64,000 nucleotides of DNA. Source: Vibrio brasiliensis LMG 20546. GTDB lineage: Bacteria > Pseudomonadota > Gammaproteobacteria > Enterobacterales > Vibrionaceae. The notes under the pieces were generated by a model. It ran no database searches, was not told the DNA's origin, and was given only the letters and a program-made list of their open reading frames with translations. Location: positions 1 to 64,000 of the forward strand of contig NZ_AEVS01000090.1 of assembly GCF_000189255.1 (NCBI RefSeq), written 5' to 3'. The position numbers and the translations under genes were made by a program. Every line of letters starts with the position of its first letter. Within the stretch, counting starts at the first letter, position 1. Of the stretch, positions 45,993-55,525 are shown piece by piece.

Positions 45993-46193
45993 TTTGTTAT
46001 CACTTTGTTACAAGTGCATTTTGTAGATTGGACGGATCTTTATATCAGACGTAGTTTTTACGTAACTCCTTGAAATCAATGTTTGCACTTTTGAGAGTTT
46101 CATCACTTATCTAGCGCGGCTCTTTTTGCTGCAAGAGACTGAAATGATCTTTATCTCTCTCGGCTGAAGCTGTAATGTGGCCAGTCTAGCTCT

Positions 46194-46739
46194 ATGGACG
46201 AATGTAACGACGCAATGGAAAATAAAATCAACACTATCCATTCATGGAAGCAAATCGCTCTTGTTGAAGAGACCATGACGCTGCCAAATGGAAAGGACAT
46301 TACCCACACCACTATCTCCCATCCGGGAGCGGCCGTTATTCTTCCTATTGATGCCAATGGCAATATCATCGTTATCAATCAATACCGACCTTCGCTTAAG
46401 AAATGGCTATTGGAGCTTCCTGCCGGAACGCTTGAGCGTGGAGAACCCATTGAGGCCTGTGCCCATAGAGAACTGGAAGAAGAGACTGGTTACAGTGCAC
46501 AAAGCATGATATCTCTTGGTCAGGTAACACCACTGGCAGGCTTCTGCGACGAAATTCAATACCTGTTCGTCGCTAAGCAGTTAAGTCAGACCCAACGCTA
46601 CCAATGCGACGAAGATGAAGTTATCGAAGTCATCTCGCTACCAATAGAACAACTCGAACAAAAAATTATTCAAGGCGAAATCACCGACGCTAAAACGATC
46701 GCGTGTTTAAGCAAAGCCAAGCTATGTGGATATATTTAG
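46194..46739 (+). CDS. NUDIX hydrolase (ADP-sugar type)
   Basis: 181 residues. The NUDIX box is complete: GTLERGEPIEACAHRELEEE then TGY (~82-104). The upstream SHPGAAVILPIDANGNIIVI and QYRPSLKKWLLELPAG segments match ADP-ribose/ADP-sugar pyrophosphatases, as does the proline-rich TPLAGFCDEIQYLFVA after the box. It cleaves a nucleoside diphosphate linked to a sugar; the exact substrate is unknown. A start at ATG 46215 is also possible, as neither start has a strong ribosome site. It is 12 bases before ltaE, so probably co-transcribed. Confidence 0.88.
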   Translation: MDECNDAMENKINTIHSWKQIALVEETMTLPNGKDITHTTISHPGAAVILPIDANGNIIVINQYRPSLKKWLLELPAGTLERGEPIEACAHRELEEETGYSAQSMISLGQVTPLAGFCDEIQYLFVAKQLSQTQRYQCDEDEVIEVISLPIEQLEQKIIQGEITDAKTIACLSKAKLCGYI

Positions 46740-46751
46740 GAGATTTAAAGT

Positions 46752-47756
46752 ATGGATTTTCGTTCTGATACGGTAACAAAACCGACCGAAGCAATGCGTA
46801 AGGCGATGAGTGAAGCGCTCGTTGGTGATGATGTCTATGGCGACGACCCAACCGTAAATGAACTGGAACAGTGGGCAGCAGAGCGTCACGGTTTCGAGGG
46901 AGCGCTTTTTACTACCTCAGGCACACAGGCTAACTTGCTTGGTCTAATGGCTCACTGTCAGCGTGGCGATGAATACCTATGCGGCCAGCAGGCACACAAC
47001 TACAAATATGAAGCAGGTGGTGCAGCAGTGCTCGGCTCCATCCAGCCTCAACCAATCGAAAATAACCCAGATGGCACACTCGACTTCGATAAACTGGCCG
47101 CGGCAATTAAGCCTGACGATTCTCACTTCGCTCGCACAAAGCTATTGAGTCTGGAAAACACCATTAACGGTAAAGTACTGCCACTTTCATATCTGGCCGA
47201 GGCAAGAGAGTTTGTCAATGAAAACGGCCTGCTCCTTCACCTGGACGGTGCACGAGTCTACAACGCTGCCGTAGCACTGGATGTTGATGTGAAAGAGATT
47301 GCCCGATACTTCGATTCTATGACGATTTGTTTATCGAAAGGTCTTGCAGCTCCGATTGGTTCACTACTTTTAGGCAGCCATGAGTTTATCGCTCGCGCTC
47401 GTCGACTACGTAAAATGGTTGGTGGCGGTATGCGTCAGGCAGGTATTTTAGCTGCGGCAGGTAAACTCGCCTTAACAGAACAGGTTGAACAGCTTAAAAC
47501 CGATCACGCTAATGCTAAGCGCCTTGCAGAAGGTCTGAGTAGGATTGACGGTTATCATGTTAAGCCTGAGCTGGTACAAACCAATATCGTTTTTGCCAAA
47601 TTAGAGCCAACGATTGATATTAAACAGGTCGCGGCCAAGCTTTCTGATGACGGCATCACTATTTCCCCGGGGAATCCAATCCGCTTTGTTACACACAAAG
47701 ATGTAACGAGTGAAGATATTGATACCTTGCTAGCAAAATTGGCGTTATATAGCTGA
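46752..47756 (+). CDS. ltaE: Low-specificity L-threonine aldolase
   Basis: 334 residues. It opens MDFRSDTVTKPTEAMRKAM, the family hallmark. The PLP lysine lies in MTICLSKGLAAPIGSLL (~198), and the VGDDVYGDDPTVNELE loop at ~27 and HLDGARVYNAAVAL (~159) are also typical. It cleaves L-threonine or allo-threonine to glycine and acetaldehyde, a second route beside Tdh-Kbl in this window. AGGAG precedes the ATG. Confidence 0.95.
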   Translation: MDFRSDTVTKPTEAMRKAMSEALVGDDVYGDDPTVNELEQWAAERHGFEGALFTTSGTQANLLGLMAHCQRGDEYLCGQQAHNYKYEAGGAAVLGSIQPQPIENNPDGTLDFDKLAAAIKPDDSHFARTKLLSLENTINGKVLPLSYLAEAREFVNENGLLLHLDGARVYNAAVALDVDVKEIARYFDSMTICLSKGLAAPIGSLLLGSHEFIARARRLRKMVGGGMRQAGILAAAGKLALTEQVEQLKTDHANAKRLAEGLSRIDGYHVKPELVQTNIVFAKLEPTIDIKQVAAKLSDDGITISPGNPIRFVTHKDVTSEDIDTLLAKLALYS

Positions 47757-47774
47757 TAAAGCACAGACGCTCTT

Positions 47775-47796
47775 GAGCTTCCCCTTAGGGGAAGCT
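47775..47796 (+). terminator. Hairpin after ltaE
   Basis: AGCTTCCCC-TTAG-GGGAAGCT followed by TTATGC. Strong stem, short T-run. Confidence 0.65.
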
Positions 47797-47833
47797 TTAT
47801 GCTAATGCTATCTTTGTTATTAGAGCTACGCTG

Positions 47834-48142
47834 ATGGCACGCATTTTCCTACTTCTACTCATTTTATCTCCTTTCACACAAGCAGAGCCGTTTGGCGACC
47901 CTCAGCTTGGCAAAATCAAAGCGCCTAGTTGTGTTTTCTGTCATGGTCAGACAGGGATTGCCGTCAATCCATCCTACCCTAACATTAATGGTCAGAATGC
48001 CAGCTACCTGTTCCAATCGATGAAAGATTATCAAAATGGTGATCGGAAAGGTCCACTGGCAGAGATGATGAAAGCGCAGTTATCACGTTTGAACGATGAG
48101 GATTTAAAAGATATTGCAGCCTACTTTTCGAGTCAGAAATAA
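47834..48142 (+). CDS. Small periplasmic c-type cytochrome
   Basis: 102-residue precursor with signal peptide (MARIFLLLLILSPFTQA). One haem site, C33-VF-C36-H37. The class I cytochrome c553-like fold is suggested by GQTGIAVNPSYPNINGQNAS and the C-terminal helix LNDEDLKDIAAYFSSQK. The sixth ligand is probably one of the methionines in LAEMMKAQ. It carries electrons in the periplasm; partner unknown. Monocistronic. Confidence 0.88.
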   Translation: MARIFLLLLILSPFTQAEPFGDPQLGKIKAPSCVFCHGQTGIAVNPSYPNINGQNASYLFQSMKDYQNGDRKGPLAEMMKAQLSRLNDEDLKDIAAYFSSQK

Positions 48143-48156
48143 CAAGTTCAGATCCT

Positions 48157-48186
48157 AAAAAGCCTTCAACACTGCGAAGGCTTTAG
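48157..48186. terminator. Terminator between cytochrome c and Gfo/Idh genes
   Basis: AAAGCCTTC-AACACTGC-GAAGGCTTT between convergent genes. The T-run is better on the minus strand (TTTTTA). Confidence 0.8.
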
Positions 48187-48213
48187 TCGCTTTACCTCTG
48201 TTGTCTACGCCAA

Positions 48214-49188
48214 TCAGGCGTGGATATTCTCCCAGTCAGTGAGTAACTGCATGATATTGTATGAATCCTGCCAGCTCGCACATGGACCTTGTAATTCTTT
48301 CTTGCCCGCTTCCACAGCCTGGCGTACCTGCCGGACTTGGTAGAAAAAAGCATCGCCGTCAGCACTCACTGAGATGTCACGCTTCGAGGTTTCATAAATC
48401 TCGACGCTGAAGTGATTCTCAACGTCTGGAAGCCATGGGTTAGTTTGCATGGTAATCGCACCTTTACTACCCAGAATGGTGAACTGATGCTTCAATCCAT
48501 GATCTTCAGCCGTATGAACTGAAGCTGAGGTTTGTTGACCAAAACTGATCAGCAAACTCGATTCACAGATGTTGCCATCTTTACCTCTGCGCCCCATCGC
48601 GTTTAAAGAGCAATTTTCAAATGCTTGCTCACCCAACATGGTTTTAGCGACTAAATACAGCAAAGATATCGGATAACAACCAAGGTTATACAAGGCGCCT
48701 TTGCTATCCGGATTAACAAACTGGGCAATCGAGGCAATGTAAGAGGTATGAACAGAGCGAAGCTCACCTATCTCTCCCGACTTTAAAACAGACACCAGTT
48801 CCTTCATGAGCGGATGATGCAGGTACATCAAACCTTCTGCGAAGAAAACCTGATGTTGTTCGACCGCTTTTAAAGCCAGTTGCGTTTTTTCCATATCGAC
48901 AGACAGTGACTTCTCACACAGAACCGCTTTACCCTTTTGAGCTGCCTTGATAATAAAATCGTGATGAAGGTGGTTTGGTAAGGCGATATAAACGATATCA
49001 ACCTGCTCGTCACTTAGCAGCGCATCGTAGTCTAAGTAGGTTTTCTCGACTGAGTATTGCTCGGCAAACGCCATGAGGTTGCCCTCAGAACGCCCTGCCA
49101 CCGCATATAGCTCACTTTTTTCGTCACCTTTAATCGCCTCCGCCATCACGCCGGAGATAAAGCTTGTTCCCAGAATACCCCATTTCAT
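48214..49188 (-). CDS. Gfo/Idh/MocA family oxidoreductase
   Basis: 324 residues. N-terminal Rossmann fold with KWGILGTSFISGVMAEAIKG (2-21) and the family's CEKSLSVDMEKTQLAL segment (~91), where lysine is the usual catalytic residue of the EKP motif (proline replaced by serine). The C-terminal alpha/beta domain includes YNLGCYPISLLYLVAK. It is an NAD(P)-dependent sugar or small-molecule dehydrogenase of unknown substrate. It overlaps the upstream ABM gene by four bases. Confidence 0.88.
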   Translation of the reverse strand: MKWGILGTSFISGVMAEAIKGDEKSELYAVAGRSEGNLMAFAEQYSVEKTYLDYDALLSDEQVDIVYIALPNHLHHDFIIKAAQKGKAVLCEKSLSVDMEKTQLALKAVEQHQVFFAEGLMYLHHPLMKELVSVLKSGEIGELRSVHTSYIASIAQFVNPDSKGALYNLGCYPISLLYLVAKTMLGEQAFENCSLNAMGRRGKDGNICESSLLISFGQQTSASVHTAEDHGLKHQFTILGSKGAITMQTNPWLPDVENHFSVEIYETSKRDISVSADGDAFFYQVRQVRQAVEAGKKELQGPCASWQDSYNIMQLLTDWENIHA

Positions 49189-49490
49189 GATGCCAGTACT
49201 CCGTTTTTCTGCGTTTCAAAAGCCTGAACCAGCACGGCTACTTGTGATGCAATAAACGCTTGCGTATGTGGCATGTTGAAATGCGCTTCAATGGCGGCCC
49301 GGTCCTTATAGCGCTCCCAGAGAATCACACGCTGCGGCTCCTTATCATCGTAAGTCGCTATCGCTTGCAGGCAGCCCGGTTCATTCTGCATATCCAGACA
49401 GAACTGTTCTATTGACTGAACTACCTCAGCTGTTGGCTTTTCCGCATTGATACGCAGTTCAGCGGTGACAAATATCGTTTGGCTCATCAC
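49185..49490 (-). CDS. ABM-domain monooxygenase-like protein
   Basis: 101 residues with the YgiN-like fold: FVTAELRINAEKPTAEVVQS, EPGCLQAIATYDDKEPQRVI and LWERYKDRAAIEAHFNMPHT with the conserved histidines. First gene of a two-gene operon with the Gfo/Idh/MocA gene (four-base overlap), and divergent from a LysR regulator. A quinol or reactive-carbonyl detoxifying role is possible; substrate unknown. Confidence 0.85.
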   Translation of the reverse strand: MMSQTIFVTAELRINAEKPTAEVVQSIEQFCLDMQNEPGCLQAIATYDDKEPQRVILWERYKDRAAIEAHFNMPHTQAFIASQVAVLVQAFETQKNGVLAS

Positions 49491-49597
49491 TATTCTCTAA
49501 TCGTTAGAAATATTTACTCTATATCACCAACTTTAATTAACTCCATTGAATTGATAAACTCACGAAAAGTTGATTCTTTATAAATCATGAGTGGATA

Positions 49598-50482
49598 ATG
49601 GACAAACTGACCAGCATGAAAGTGTTCGCCTATGTTGTGGAACACGGTAGCTTTCGTAGCGCAGCACATCATTTCGATCTCTCTGCCACGATGATCGGTA
49701 AACATGTCAGTTTTCTGGAACAGAGTCTTGGAACACAACTGATTCATCGAACCACCAGAAAACAGTCACTCACTGAAGCGGGCAAGATCTACTATCAAGA
49801 GTGTCATCGAATTATTGAAGATATTACTAATGCCGAAAACCTGATCCAAACCTTGGTCAATCGCCCCATAGGCACAGTCAAAGTGAACTGTCCTGTTACG
49901 TATGGTAAGAAGGTACTTGCCCCTGTCGTTGCAGATTTTCTTGCTCAATATCCGGACATAAACGTCGAACTGATTCTCGACAATAACCTTATTGATCCAT
50001 TTCGGAGTGAAGCCGACGTAATTATCCGCATTGGCGAATTAGTTGATTCGTCTTTAGTTGCAAGAAGACTAGGCGATTACCAGATGACCTATTGCGCTGC
50101 GCCTGAATATCTTGATAAGTATGGGAAAATCGACTCTCTCGATGATCTTAGCCAACACAGCTGCTTGGGGTTTCAGTACCATCAAGGTGAAAGCCAGCAA
50201 GTGATCAATCTGCCTTCGAATACGTTTAGCCATAGCAACGCCAGACTGACGTCTAATAATGGCGATATATTAAAATATGCGGCGATTCAAGGTTGTGGCG
50301 TTCTGCTGCAACCAAAGATTCTGGTCGAGCCCGAGATTCAGTCAGGTCAATTAATTGAAGTTCTTCAGCATGAGTTGCCTCAGGCAAAGCCAATACATCT
50401 GCTCTATCGCTCTAAACATCTTTCGTTGAAGAATCGTACCTTCGTTGATTTTGTTGTTAATGCCACCAATAACGGATTATAA
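49598..50482 (+). CDS. LysR family transcriptional regulator
   Basis: 294 residues. Helix-turn-helix from MKVFAYVVEHGSFRSAAHHF to SATMIGKHVSFLEQSLGTQL then IHRTTRKQSLTEAG (residues ~7-60), followed by the binding-protein-like effector domain. It belongs to the CrgA/DhcR-like group by appearance. Divergent from the ABM-Gfo operon across 107 bases, its probable target. Strong terminator follows. Confidence 0.92.
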   Translation: MDKLTSMKVFAYVVEHGSFRSAAHHFDLSATMIGKHVSFLEQSLGTQLIHRTTRKQSLTEAGKIYYQECHRIIEDITNAENLIQTLVNRPIGTVKVNCPVTYGKKVLAPVVADFLAQYPDINVELILDNNLIDPFRSEADVIIRIGELVDSSLVARRLGDYQMTYCAAPEYLDKYGKIDSLDDLSQHSCLGFQYHQGESQQVINLPSNTFSHSNARLTSNNGDILKYAAIQGCGVLLQPKILVEPEIQSGQLIEVLQHELPQAKPIHLLYRSKHLSLKNRTFVDFVVNATNNGL

Positions 50483-50498
50483 CCGTGCCTGAAAAACA

Positions 50499-50530
50499 AA
50501 AATGGCAGCTAGACCATCTAGCTGCCATTT
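50499..50530 (+). terminator. Terminator after the LysR gene
   Basis: AATGGCAGCTAGA-CCA-TCTAGCTGCCATT, a 13-bp perfect stem, followed by TTCGTTATT and preceded by an A-run. It can also act on the convergent ppiC transcript. Confidence 0.88.
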
Positions 50531-50580
50531 TCGTTATTGTCCGCTGCGATAAAGTCGCTACGTTTAGACCGTCACTTCAA

Positions 50581-50859
50581 TTAGGTGCGGTAAAGTACCT
50601 TAACGACGTGCCAACCAAACTTGGTTTTCACCAGATGCGGAACAAGTGTCTCTCCTGAAAAGCAGACTTTGTCAAACTGAGGCACCATCTGACCACGTTT
50701 AAACTCGCCCAGATCACCACCACGCTTGCCTGAAGGACAGTTTGAGTACTTCTTAGCTAAGGTTTGAAATTTAGCGCCTTTCTTAAGCTGTTTGATAATG
50801 TCTTCTGCCTGTTCTTTGTGTTTAACCAAGATATGCAGAGCAGCTGCGGTGTTCGCCAT
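50581..50859 (-). CDS. ppiC: Parvulin-type peptidyl-prolyl isomerase
   Basis: 92 residues from ATG 50859; an in-frame start at 50928 would add 23 residues that PpiC lacks. The whole protein is one rotamase domain: [20 protein letters not shown], the [21 protein letters not shown] loop split by the catalytic cysteine, [16 protein letters not shown] and the C-terminal [11 protein letters not shown]. It speeds proline cis-trans isomerisation in the cytoplasm. Monocistronic. Confidence 0.93.
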   Translation of the reverse strand: MANTAAALHILVKHKEQAEDIIKQLKKGAKFQTLAKKYSNCPSGKRGGDLGEFKRGQMVPQFDKVCFSGETLVPHLVKTKFGWHVVKVLYRT

Positions 50860-51056
50860 GATAATGTCTCGTGATTGGTGATTTATGTCACCCAGATTGT
50901 ACCCGATCAGTATGAGATCTTCATCCAAGCTAAAGCGTAAAAATCACGAAAACGCATAACTAACCACCTATCGCTAACAAAATTGATATAGGTACATTGA
51001 TCGACAGACAATTTACTTTACCATGTAGGGTAACTAGTACTCGGACGAGAAATTGA

Positions 51057-51992
51057 ATGGCCAAGACAATTAGTAAAGCAAATCAGTCGCAAGGCATGCT
51101 GATGTTTACTCTGACAAACAACAAGCAGCAGTTTGCTATCGGTACGCTCAAAGTTCGTGAAATCGTGCCATATCAACCAACGACGCAGATCCCTTATTCA
51201 CATCATCATGTGATTGGAACCGTGACGATTCGAGATAAAACCATTCCAGTAATTAATATGCCAGCTGCAATTGGCTTTCGTCCGATTCAGCCTGAAGAGT
51301 ACGACTCTTGTTATCTGATCGTCACTGACTGCTTACGCACCATTGTTGCGTTTATGGTTCGTTCGATTGAGAAGATAATCGAGTGTGACTGGAAATCAAT
51401 TGAATCAGCGCCTGAAACTGCTGGCAACAACGTGTTCGTCACTGGCATTACGCGCTATGAAGATCAAATTGTGCAAATGCTTGATGTGGAGTTGCTGCTA
51501 TCAAAAATCTATCCGCAGTATGAGTCTACCAGTATTCCAATGTTGACCGATGTGGAGCGAGAGCGTTTGAAAGCTCTGAGCATTCTTCTGGTCGATGATT
51601 CATCCATTGCGCGTAAACAATTGTCCGATGCCCTTGATAGTATCAACATTCCATATCAAATCTGTAATAACGGTCTCGATGCGCTCAAGTTGATGCGTGA
51701 ATGTGCGGCCAAAGGTCAGTCTATCGATATGTTGGTAAGCGACATTGAAATGCCTGGGCTTGATGGCTATGAACTCGCTTTCGAAACCCAAAATGAACAG
51801 GAACTGAGCAACAGCTATGTCATTTTGCATACATCGCTCTCTAGTGAGATCTGTGTTGAACGAGCGCAGCAAGTGGGTGCGCACGAAGCCTTAGAGAAGT
51901 TTAATGCGGGTGACTTAATACAAGCGATGTTACGTGGTGCGAAAAGATTAGAAGAAGGGAATGTAAGAGACGAAATCGTCCTCGGTACTTAA
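51057..51992 (+). CDS. cheV: Chemotaxis coupling protein CheV
   Basis: 311 residues. The N-terminal CheW-like domain (residues ~12-160: LMFTLTNNKQQFAIGTLKVR, VIGTVTIRDKTIPVINMPAA) is followed by a receiver domain (~180-300). The phosphate-accepting aspartate is in DMLVSDIEMPGLDGYEL (~225), with the acidic pair at ILLVDDSS and the conserved lysine in HEALEKFNAG. It couples chemoreceptors to CheA and takes phosphate from it. An unusually late start among alternatives is not needed; the ATG is preceded by GAGAAA. Confidence 0.94.
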   Translation: MAKTISKANQSQGMLMFTLTNNKQQFAIGTLKVREIVPYQPTTQIPYSHHHVIGTVTIRDKTIPVINMPAAIGFRPIQPEEYDSCYLIVTDCLRTIVAFMVRSIEKIIECDWKSIESAPETAGNNVFVTGITRYEDQIVQMLDVELLLSKIYPQYESTSIPMLTDVERERLKALSILLVDDSSIARKQLSDALDSINIPYQICNNGLDALKLMRECAAKGQSIDMLVSDIEMPGLDGYELAFETQNEQELSNSYVILHTSLSSEICVERAQQVGAHEALEKFNAGDLIQAMLRGAKRLEEGNVRDEIVLGT

Positions 51993-52186
51993 ATGCTGAG
52001 GAGCTCGCGATTGGAATAGAGTTTCTTCATTTGCTCATTCCCTATACAGCTTCTAGAATTTAGATGTGCTAAAGTTCATACAGTTAATCTATTGGTCAGT
52101 ACAAAGTAGTAGTAATTACAAGCATCTATGTGCTTAATCCGTTAATCTCATCGGGTAAGCACACAGAGTAACAATGCTCATAAAAA

Positions 52187-53203
52187 ATGACAGACGACGA
52201 CTTTAAAAAATCGACGGCAAATTTAAAAAAAGCCGTACCGCTGATGATGAAGAATCACGTAGCTGCTACCCCGGCAAACTATGCACTTTGGTACACCTAT
52301 GTGGATAATGCGATCCCTCAGCTAAATAGAGAATTGGATAACGTTGTAGAGAACTACGGAATCTGCCCACCAGCGGCGGGTGAGCAGCTCTATAACAATT
52401 ATGTTGCCAGCCGCTCAGAAACAGATATGCGTGAATTACGCGCTAATATTGAGATTCTGGTTAACGAAGTAGCCAGTTCGATGACAGATACCCTGTCAGA
52501 TACCTCAGACTTCTCCCAACTGATTGATAAAAGCTTCGACAACCTTGAAAGAGTTGAAGATGAAGCTATGTCTATCGAAGAGGTGATGACCGTGATTCGT
52601 CAGCTTGTCGCTGAATCGCGAGAAATCCGCCATTCTACGCGCTTTCTGAACAGTCAGTTGGTTAATGCTACCAAGGAGATTAACCAACTCAAGAGTCAAC
52701 TGGCTGAAGTTCAACAAGACGCCCTGTTCGACTCATTGACCAGCCTGTACAACCGCCGGGCATTTGATGGTGACATCAATACTCTGTGCCGTTCTGAACA
52801 GAAAATGTGCTTAGTGTTGGCCGACATCGACCACTTTAAAACCTTTAACGATACCTATGGTCATTTATTTGGTGATACGGTAATCAAAGGCATTGCCCGT
52901 CGTCTACAGCTGAGCTGCCGTGACGGTATCCATGCTTACCGTTTTGGTGGCGAAGAGTTTGCGCTTATTGTGCCGAACAAATCCCTGCGTATAGCACGAC
53001 AATTTGCTGAATCTATCAGACGCACAGTCGAAAAGCTGTCAGTCAAAGATCGCCGCACTGGTCAATCGATTGGTAATATTACCATTTCACTGGGTGTTGC
53101 AGAACTGGAGCCTGGAGAGTCACCTGAATCACTGATTGAGCGCGCCGATAAACTTCTTTACGAGGCGAAGCAACTTGGTCGCAACCGAGTTATGCCAATC
53201 TAA
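52187..53203 (+). CDS. Soluble diguanylate cyclase (GGDEF/GGEEF)
   Basis: 338 residues without membrane helices. The N-terminal ~175 residues are helical, ending in a coiled coil (RHSTRFLNSQLVNATKEINQ, LKSQLAEVQQDA) that would promote dimerisation. The GGDEF domain has DSLTSLYNRRAFDGDI, DIDHFKTFNDTYGHLFGD and an active GGEEF site in YRFGGEEFALIV (~251). The start (MTDDDFKKSTANLKKAVPLM) is of a type common in Vibrio cyclases. It produces c-di-GMP. Monocistronic with its own terminator. Confidence 0.92.
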   Translation: MTDDDFKKSTANLKKAVPLMMKNHVAATPANYALWYTYVDNAIPQLNRELDNVVENYGICPPAAGEQLYNNYVASRSETDMRELRANIEILVNEVASSMTDTLSDTSDFSQLIDKSFDNLERVEDEAMSIEEVMTVIRQLVAESREIRHSTRFLNSQLVNATKEINQLKSQLAEVQQDALFDSLTSLYNRRAFDGDINTLCRSEQKMCLVLADIDHFKTFNDTYGHLFGDTVIKGIARRLQLSCRDGIHAYRFGGEEFALIVPNKSLRIARQFAESIRRTVEKLSVKDRRTGQSIGNITISLGVAELEPGESPESLIERADKLLYEAKQLGRNRVMPI

Positions 53204-53236
53204 CCTACAGCTGTTATCTCCCAGCACTAAATAATT

Positions 53237-53262
53237 AGCCCCGGTATCAATACCGGGGCTCT
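53237..53262. terminator. Terminator between the cyclase and DHH genes
   Basis: AGCCCCGGTA-TCAA-TACCGGGGCT, a perfect 10-bp stem between convergent genes, followed by CTGTTT. Confidence 0.85.
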
Positions 53263-53268
53263 GTTTAT

Positions 53269-54201
53269 CTAACCATCTGCGGTAATCGCTGCGACTAGTT
53301 CTCGCTGGACTGCTTCAGCACGGTCATTGTCTATCTGGCAAGTTCCCGCAGCCTTATGTCCCCCGCCTCCATATTTGAGCATCAATTCGCCAACATTGGT
53401 CTTGGAGCTTCGATCGAAGATAGATTTCCCTGTTGCAAACACAGTGTTTTGCTTTTGAAAGCCCCACATTTTATGGATCGATATATTGCATTGCGGATAG
53501 AGTGCATAGATGATGAATCGATTACCCGCATAGATAACGTCTTCATCGGTCAAATCTAATAATACTAAATTGTCGTGGACTGTGGCACAGCGCTGTATTT
53601 GCTGCTTGAACAAGTTTTCATGTTCACGGTAAAGGTCGATACGTTCACGAACATCTGGCAACAATAGAATTTCATCTATAGTGTGGTTCTTACAATATTC
53701 GATAAGATCCATCATCAAGGCGTAGTTTGAAATACGAAACTCTCGAAAGCGCCCCAAGCCCGTTCGAGCATCCATTAGGAAATTGAGTAGATTCCAGCCA
53801 GTAGAGTCTAAGACTTCGTCGCGGCTAAACTGAGCAGAGTCGCCTTTATCCACCGCAGCCATCATATCTAACCAATGGTTCGGAAAGGTTTGCTCGCCAC
53901 CATAATGTTCCCATACCACGCGAGCTGCGGAAGGTGCGTTTGGATCAATAATATGATTCTTTCGCTCTCCCGGATTACGAATCACTTCTGAGAGGTGATG
54001 GTCAAAGACAAGATGGGCTTGCTCGACATATGGCAGATTTGTCACAATGTCGTTGGCGGTAATTTCGACAACGCCGTCTTGCATATCTTTAGGGTGAACA
54101 AATTTAATATCATCAATGAGATCTAGCTGCTTAAGTAAAACAGCGCAAACTAACCCATCAAAATCACTACGAGTAACAAGTCGATGTTTATTGTCCGACA
54201 T
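53269..54201 (-). CDS. DHH family phosphoesterase
   Basis: 310 residues. DHH domain motifs: VTRSDFDGLVCAVLLKQLD (8-26), LVFDHHLSE with the name-giving DHH (~64-72) and DKGDSAQF (~118). The C-terminal DHHA1 part carries LMLKYGGGGHKAAGTCQID (~272). The aspartates and histidines bind two metal ions. Relatives hydrolyse polyphosphate, pyrophosphate, or small nucleotides such as nanoRNA or pAp. The substrate here is open. Confidence 0.88.
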   Translation of the reverse strand: MSDNKHRLVTRSDFDGLVCAVLLKQLDLIDDIKFVHPKDMQDGVVEITANDIVTNLPYVEQAHLVFDHHLSEVIRNPGERKNHIIDPNAPSAARVVWEHYGGEQTFPNHWLDMMAAVDKGDSAQFSRDEVLDSTGWNLLNFLMDARTGLGRFREFRISNYALMMDLIEYCKNHTIDEILLLPDVRERIDLYREHENLFKQQIQRCATVHDNLVLLDLTDEDVIYAGNRFIIYALYPQCNISIHKMWGFQKQNTVFATGKSIFDRSSKTNVGELMLKYGGGGHKAAGTCQIDNDRAEAVQRELVAAITADG

Positions 54202-54396
54202 CTGGCACTTCCTATGCTTAGAATTATTTTAGAGACACAGCAGACGAAGCAATAACCTACCCGCTTATTGATAAGTCTACTGAATAGCTACTTTTAATTT
54301 TAGACATCGACTACTTTTTAACAAACTCAAGACAGAGTTTTTCAAGCAATCCTCTATACTCGATATGCTACCAATTGATTCAATTGAGGAAATTCT

Positions 54397-54660
54397 ATGA
54401 AAAATGCGTGTTTTGCTTTGGCTGCGGCTAGTGTTGTGTTGCTGGCAGGTTGCGCAAATGAGCCTGACGAGTACGAAGTGAAGGAATATACAGCACTCGC
54501 TAACCCTGCGGCGGTTTATTGTGTTCAACAAGGTGGTGAGCTCGATACTGTCACCGAAAATGAAAAGCGAGTCACATATTGTGCTCTACAAAACGGTGAA
54601 CGCGTTGAACAGTGGGAGTACTACCGAAATAACCATAAGCAAGATTCTGATAACAACTGA
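54397..54660 (+). CDS. DUF333-type small lipoprotein
   Basis: 87 residues. Lipobox VLLAGC, acylated C19, after a signal peptide. The DUF333 core reads ANPAAVYCVQQGGELDTVT, then RVTYCALQNGERVEQWEYYR, with two conserved cysteines. Members are sometimes annotated as hemolysin-like without evidence. Own terminator. Confidence 0.85.
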   Translation: MKNACFALAAASVVLLAGCANEPDEYEVKEYTALANPAAVYCVQQGGELDTVTENEKRVTYCALQNGERVEQWEYYRNNHKQDSDNN

Positions 54661-54694
54661 ATCAATTAGTTGAAACAGACTGGGTTACTTTGCT

Positions 54695-54724
54695 AGAGAG
54701 AGTGCGCACGCCTCTCTCTTTTTT
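54695..54724 (+). terminator. Terminator of the DUF333 gene
   Basis: AGAGAGAG-TGCGCACGC-CTCTCTCT followed by TTTTTT; the loop itself contains GCGCGC-like pairing. Confidence 0.85.
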
Positions 54725-54841
54725 GATCTCTATTGTACACTGTTCAGTTATGACATTTCTCTGACAAAGGAAGTACGACGCCAATTAAAATGTGACGAAA
54801 ATCACACCCGGATACCCATCAGCGTTAAGGCGATACATATC

Positions 54842-55525
54842 ATGAAATGTCAAACCTCAACTCATCAGCAACTCGATAACTCTTCTGTTATTACTGCCAG
54901 TTCAAAAGCAACTTTTCAACGTGTAGCCCTAAATGTACTGATCATTGCCGCGCTGAGTATATTTGTTAATCTTTGTCTTCGTATCGACTTTACTCTGCTT
55001 CATCATGGGCTGGGGGAGAATTCGGTCACTGAACTTGCGCAATCACTGATGTTGGCAATAGCCAGCATGTCGTTCTTTACTCTGTCTCGTAGTAACCGTG
55101 AAATACGCCACGCTTCAGTACTGATTGGCGGATTCTTTGCGGTACTGTTTATTCGTGAATCTGATATGTGGTTTGATATGGTGTTCCACGGAGCTTGGGT
55201 TATACCCGCTCTCCTCATAACTGCATTATCCTGCTATTACGCTCTTCGAGAAGGCCGCTCTTCTATTCACCAATTAGCAGAAATACTGAATAGTCGATTT
55301 ATGCCTACGCTAATCACCGCTGTAGTACTCCTGCTGGTGTTTTCTCGCCTGTATGGTATGGGGTCTTTCTGGCATTCAGTGATGGGCGAACACTATCTTC
55401 GCGATGTTAAAAACCTGTCTGAAGAGGGCATTGAACTGCTTTGTTATAGCCTTATCGCGTTTTGTTCCGTGAAAACCTACTTCCTGCTTAGAAAACGTGG
55501 CGCTCAGGGTCAAACCGTCGATTAA
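54842..55525 (+). CDS. Uncharacterised integral membrane protein
   Basis: 227 residues. A polar N-terminal tail (~28 residues) is followed by about six hydrophobic segments (NVLIIAALSIFVNLCL, ELAQSLMLAIASMSFFTLS, VLIGGFFAVLFI, AWVIPALLITALSCYYAL, TLITAVVLLLVFS, LLCYSLIAFCSVKTYFLL). Conserved-looking charged residues sit between helices (FIRESDMWFDMVFHGAW). No family recognised. Its last 38 bases overlap the 3' end of the convergent gene at 55488. Confidence 0.7.
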   Translation: MKCQTSTHQQLDNSSVITASSKATFQRVALNVLIIAALSIFVNLCLRIDFTLLHHGLGENSVTELAQSLMLAIASMSFFTLSRSNREIRHASVLIGGFFAVLFIRESDMWFDMVFHGAWVIPALLITALSCYYALREGRSSIHQLAEILNSRFMPTLITAVVLLLVFSRLYGMGSFWHSVMGEHYLRDVKNLSEEGIELLCYSLIAFCSVKTYFLLRKRGAQGQTVD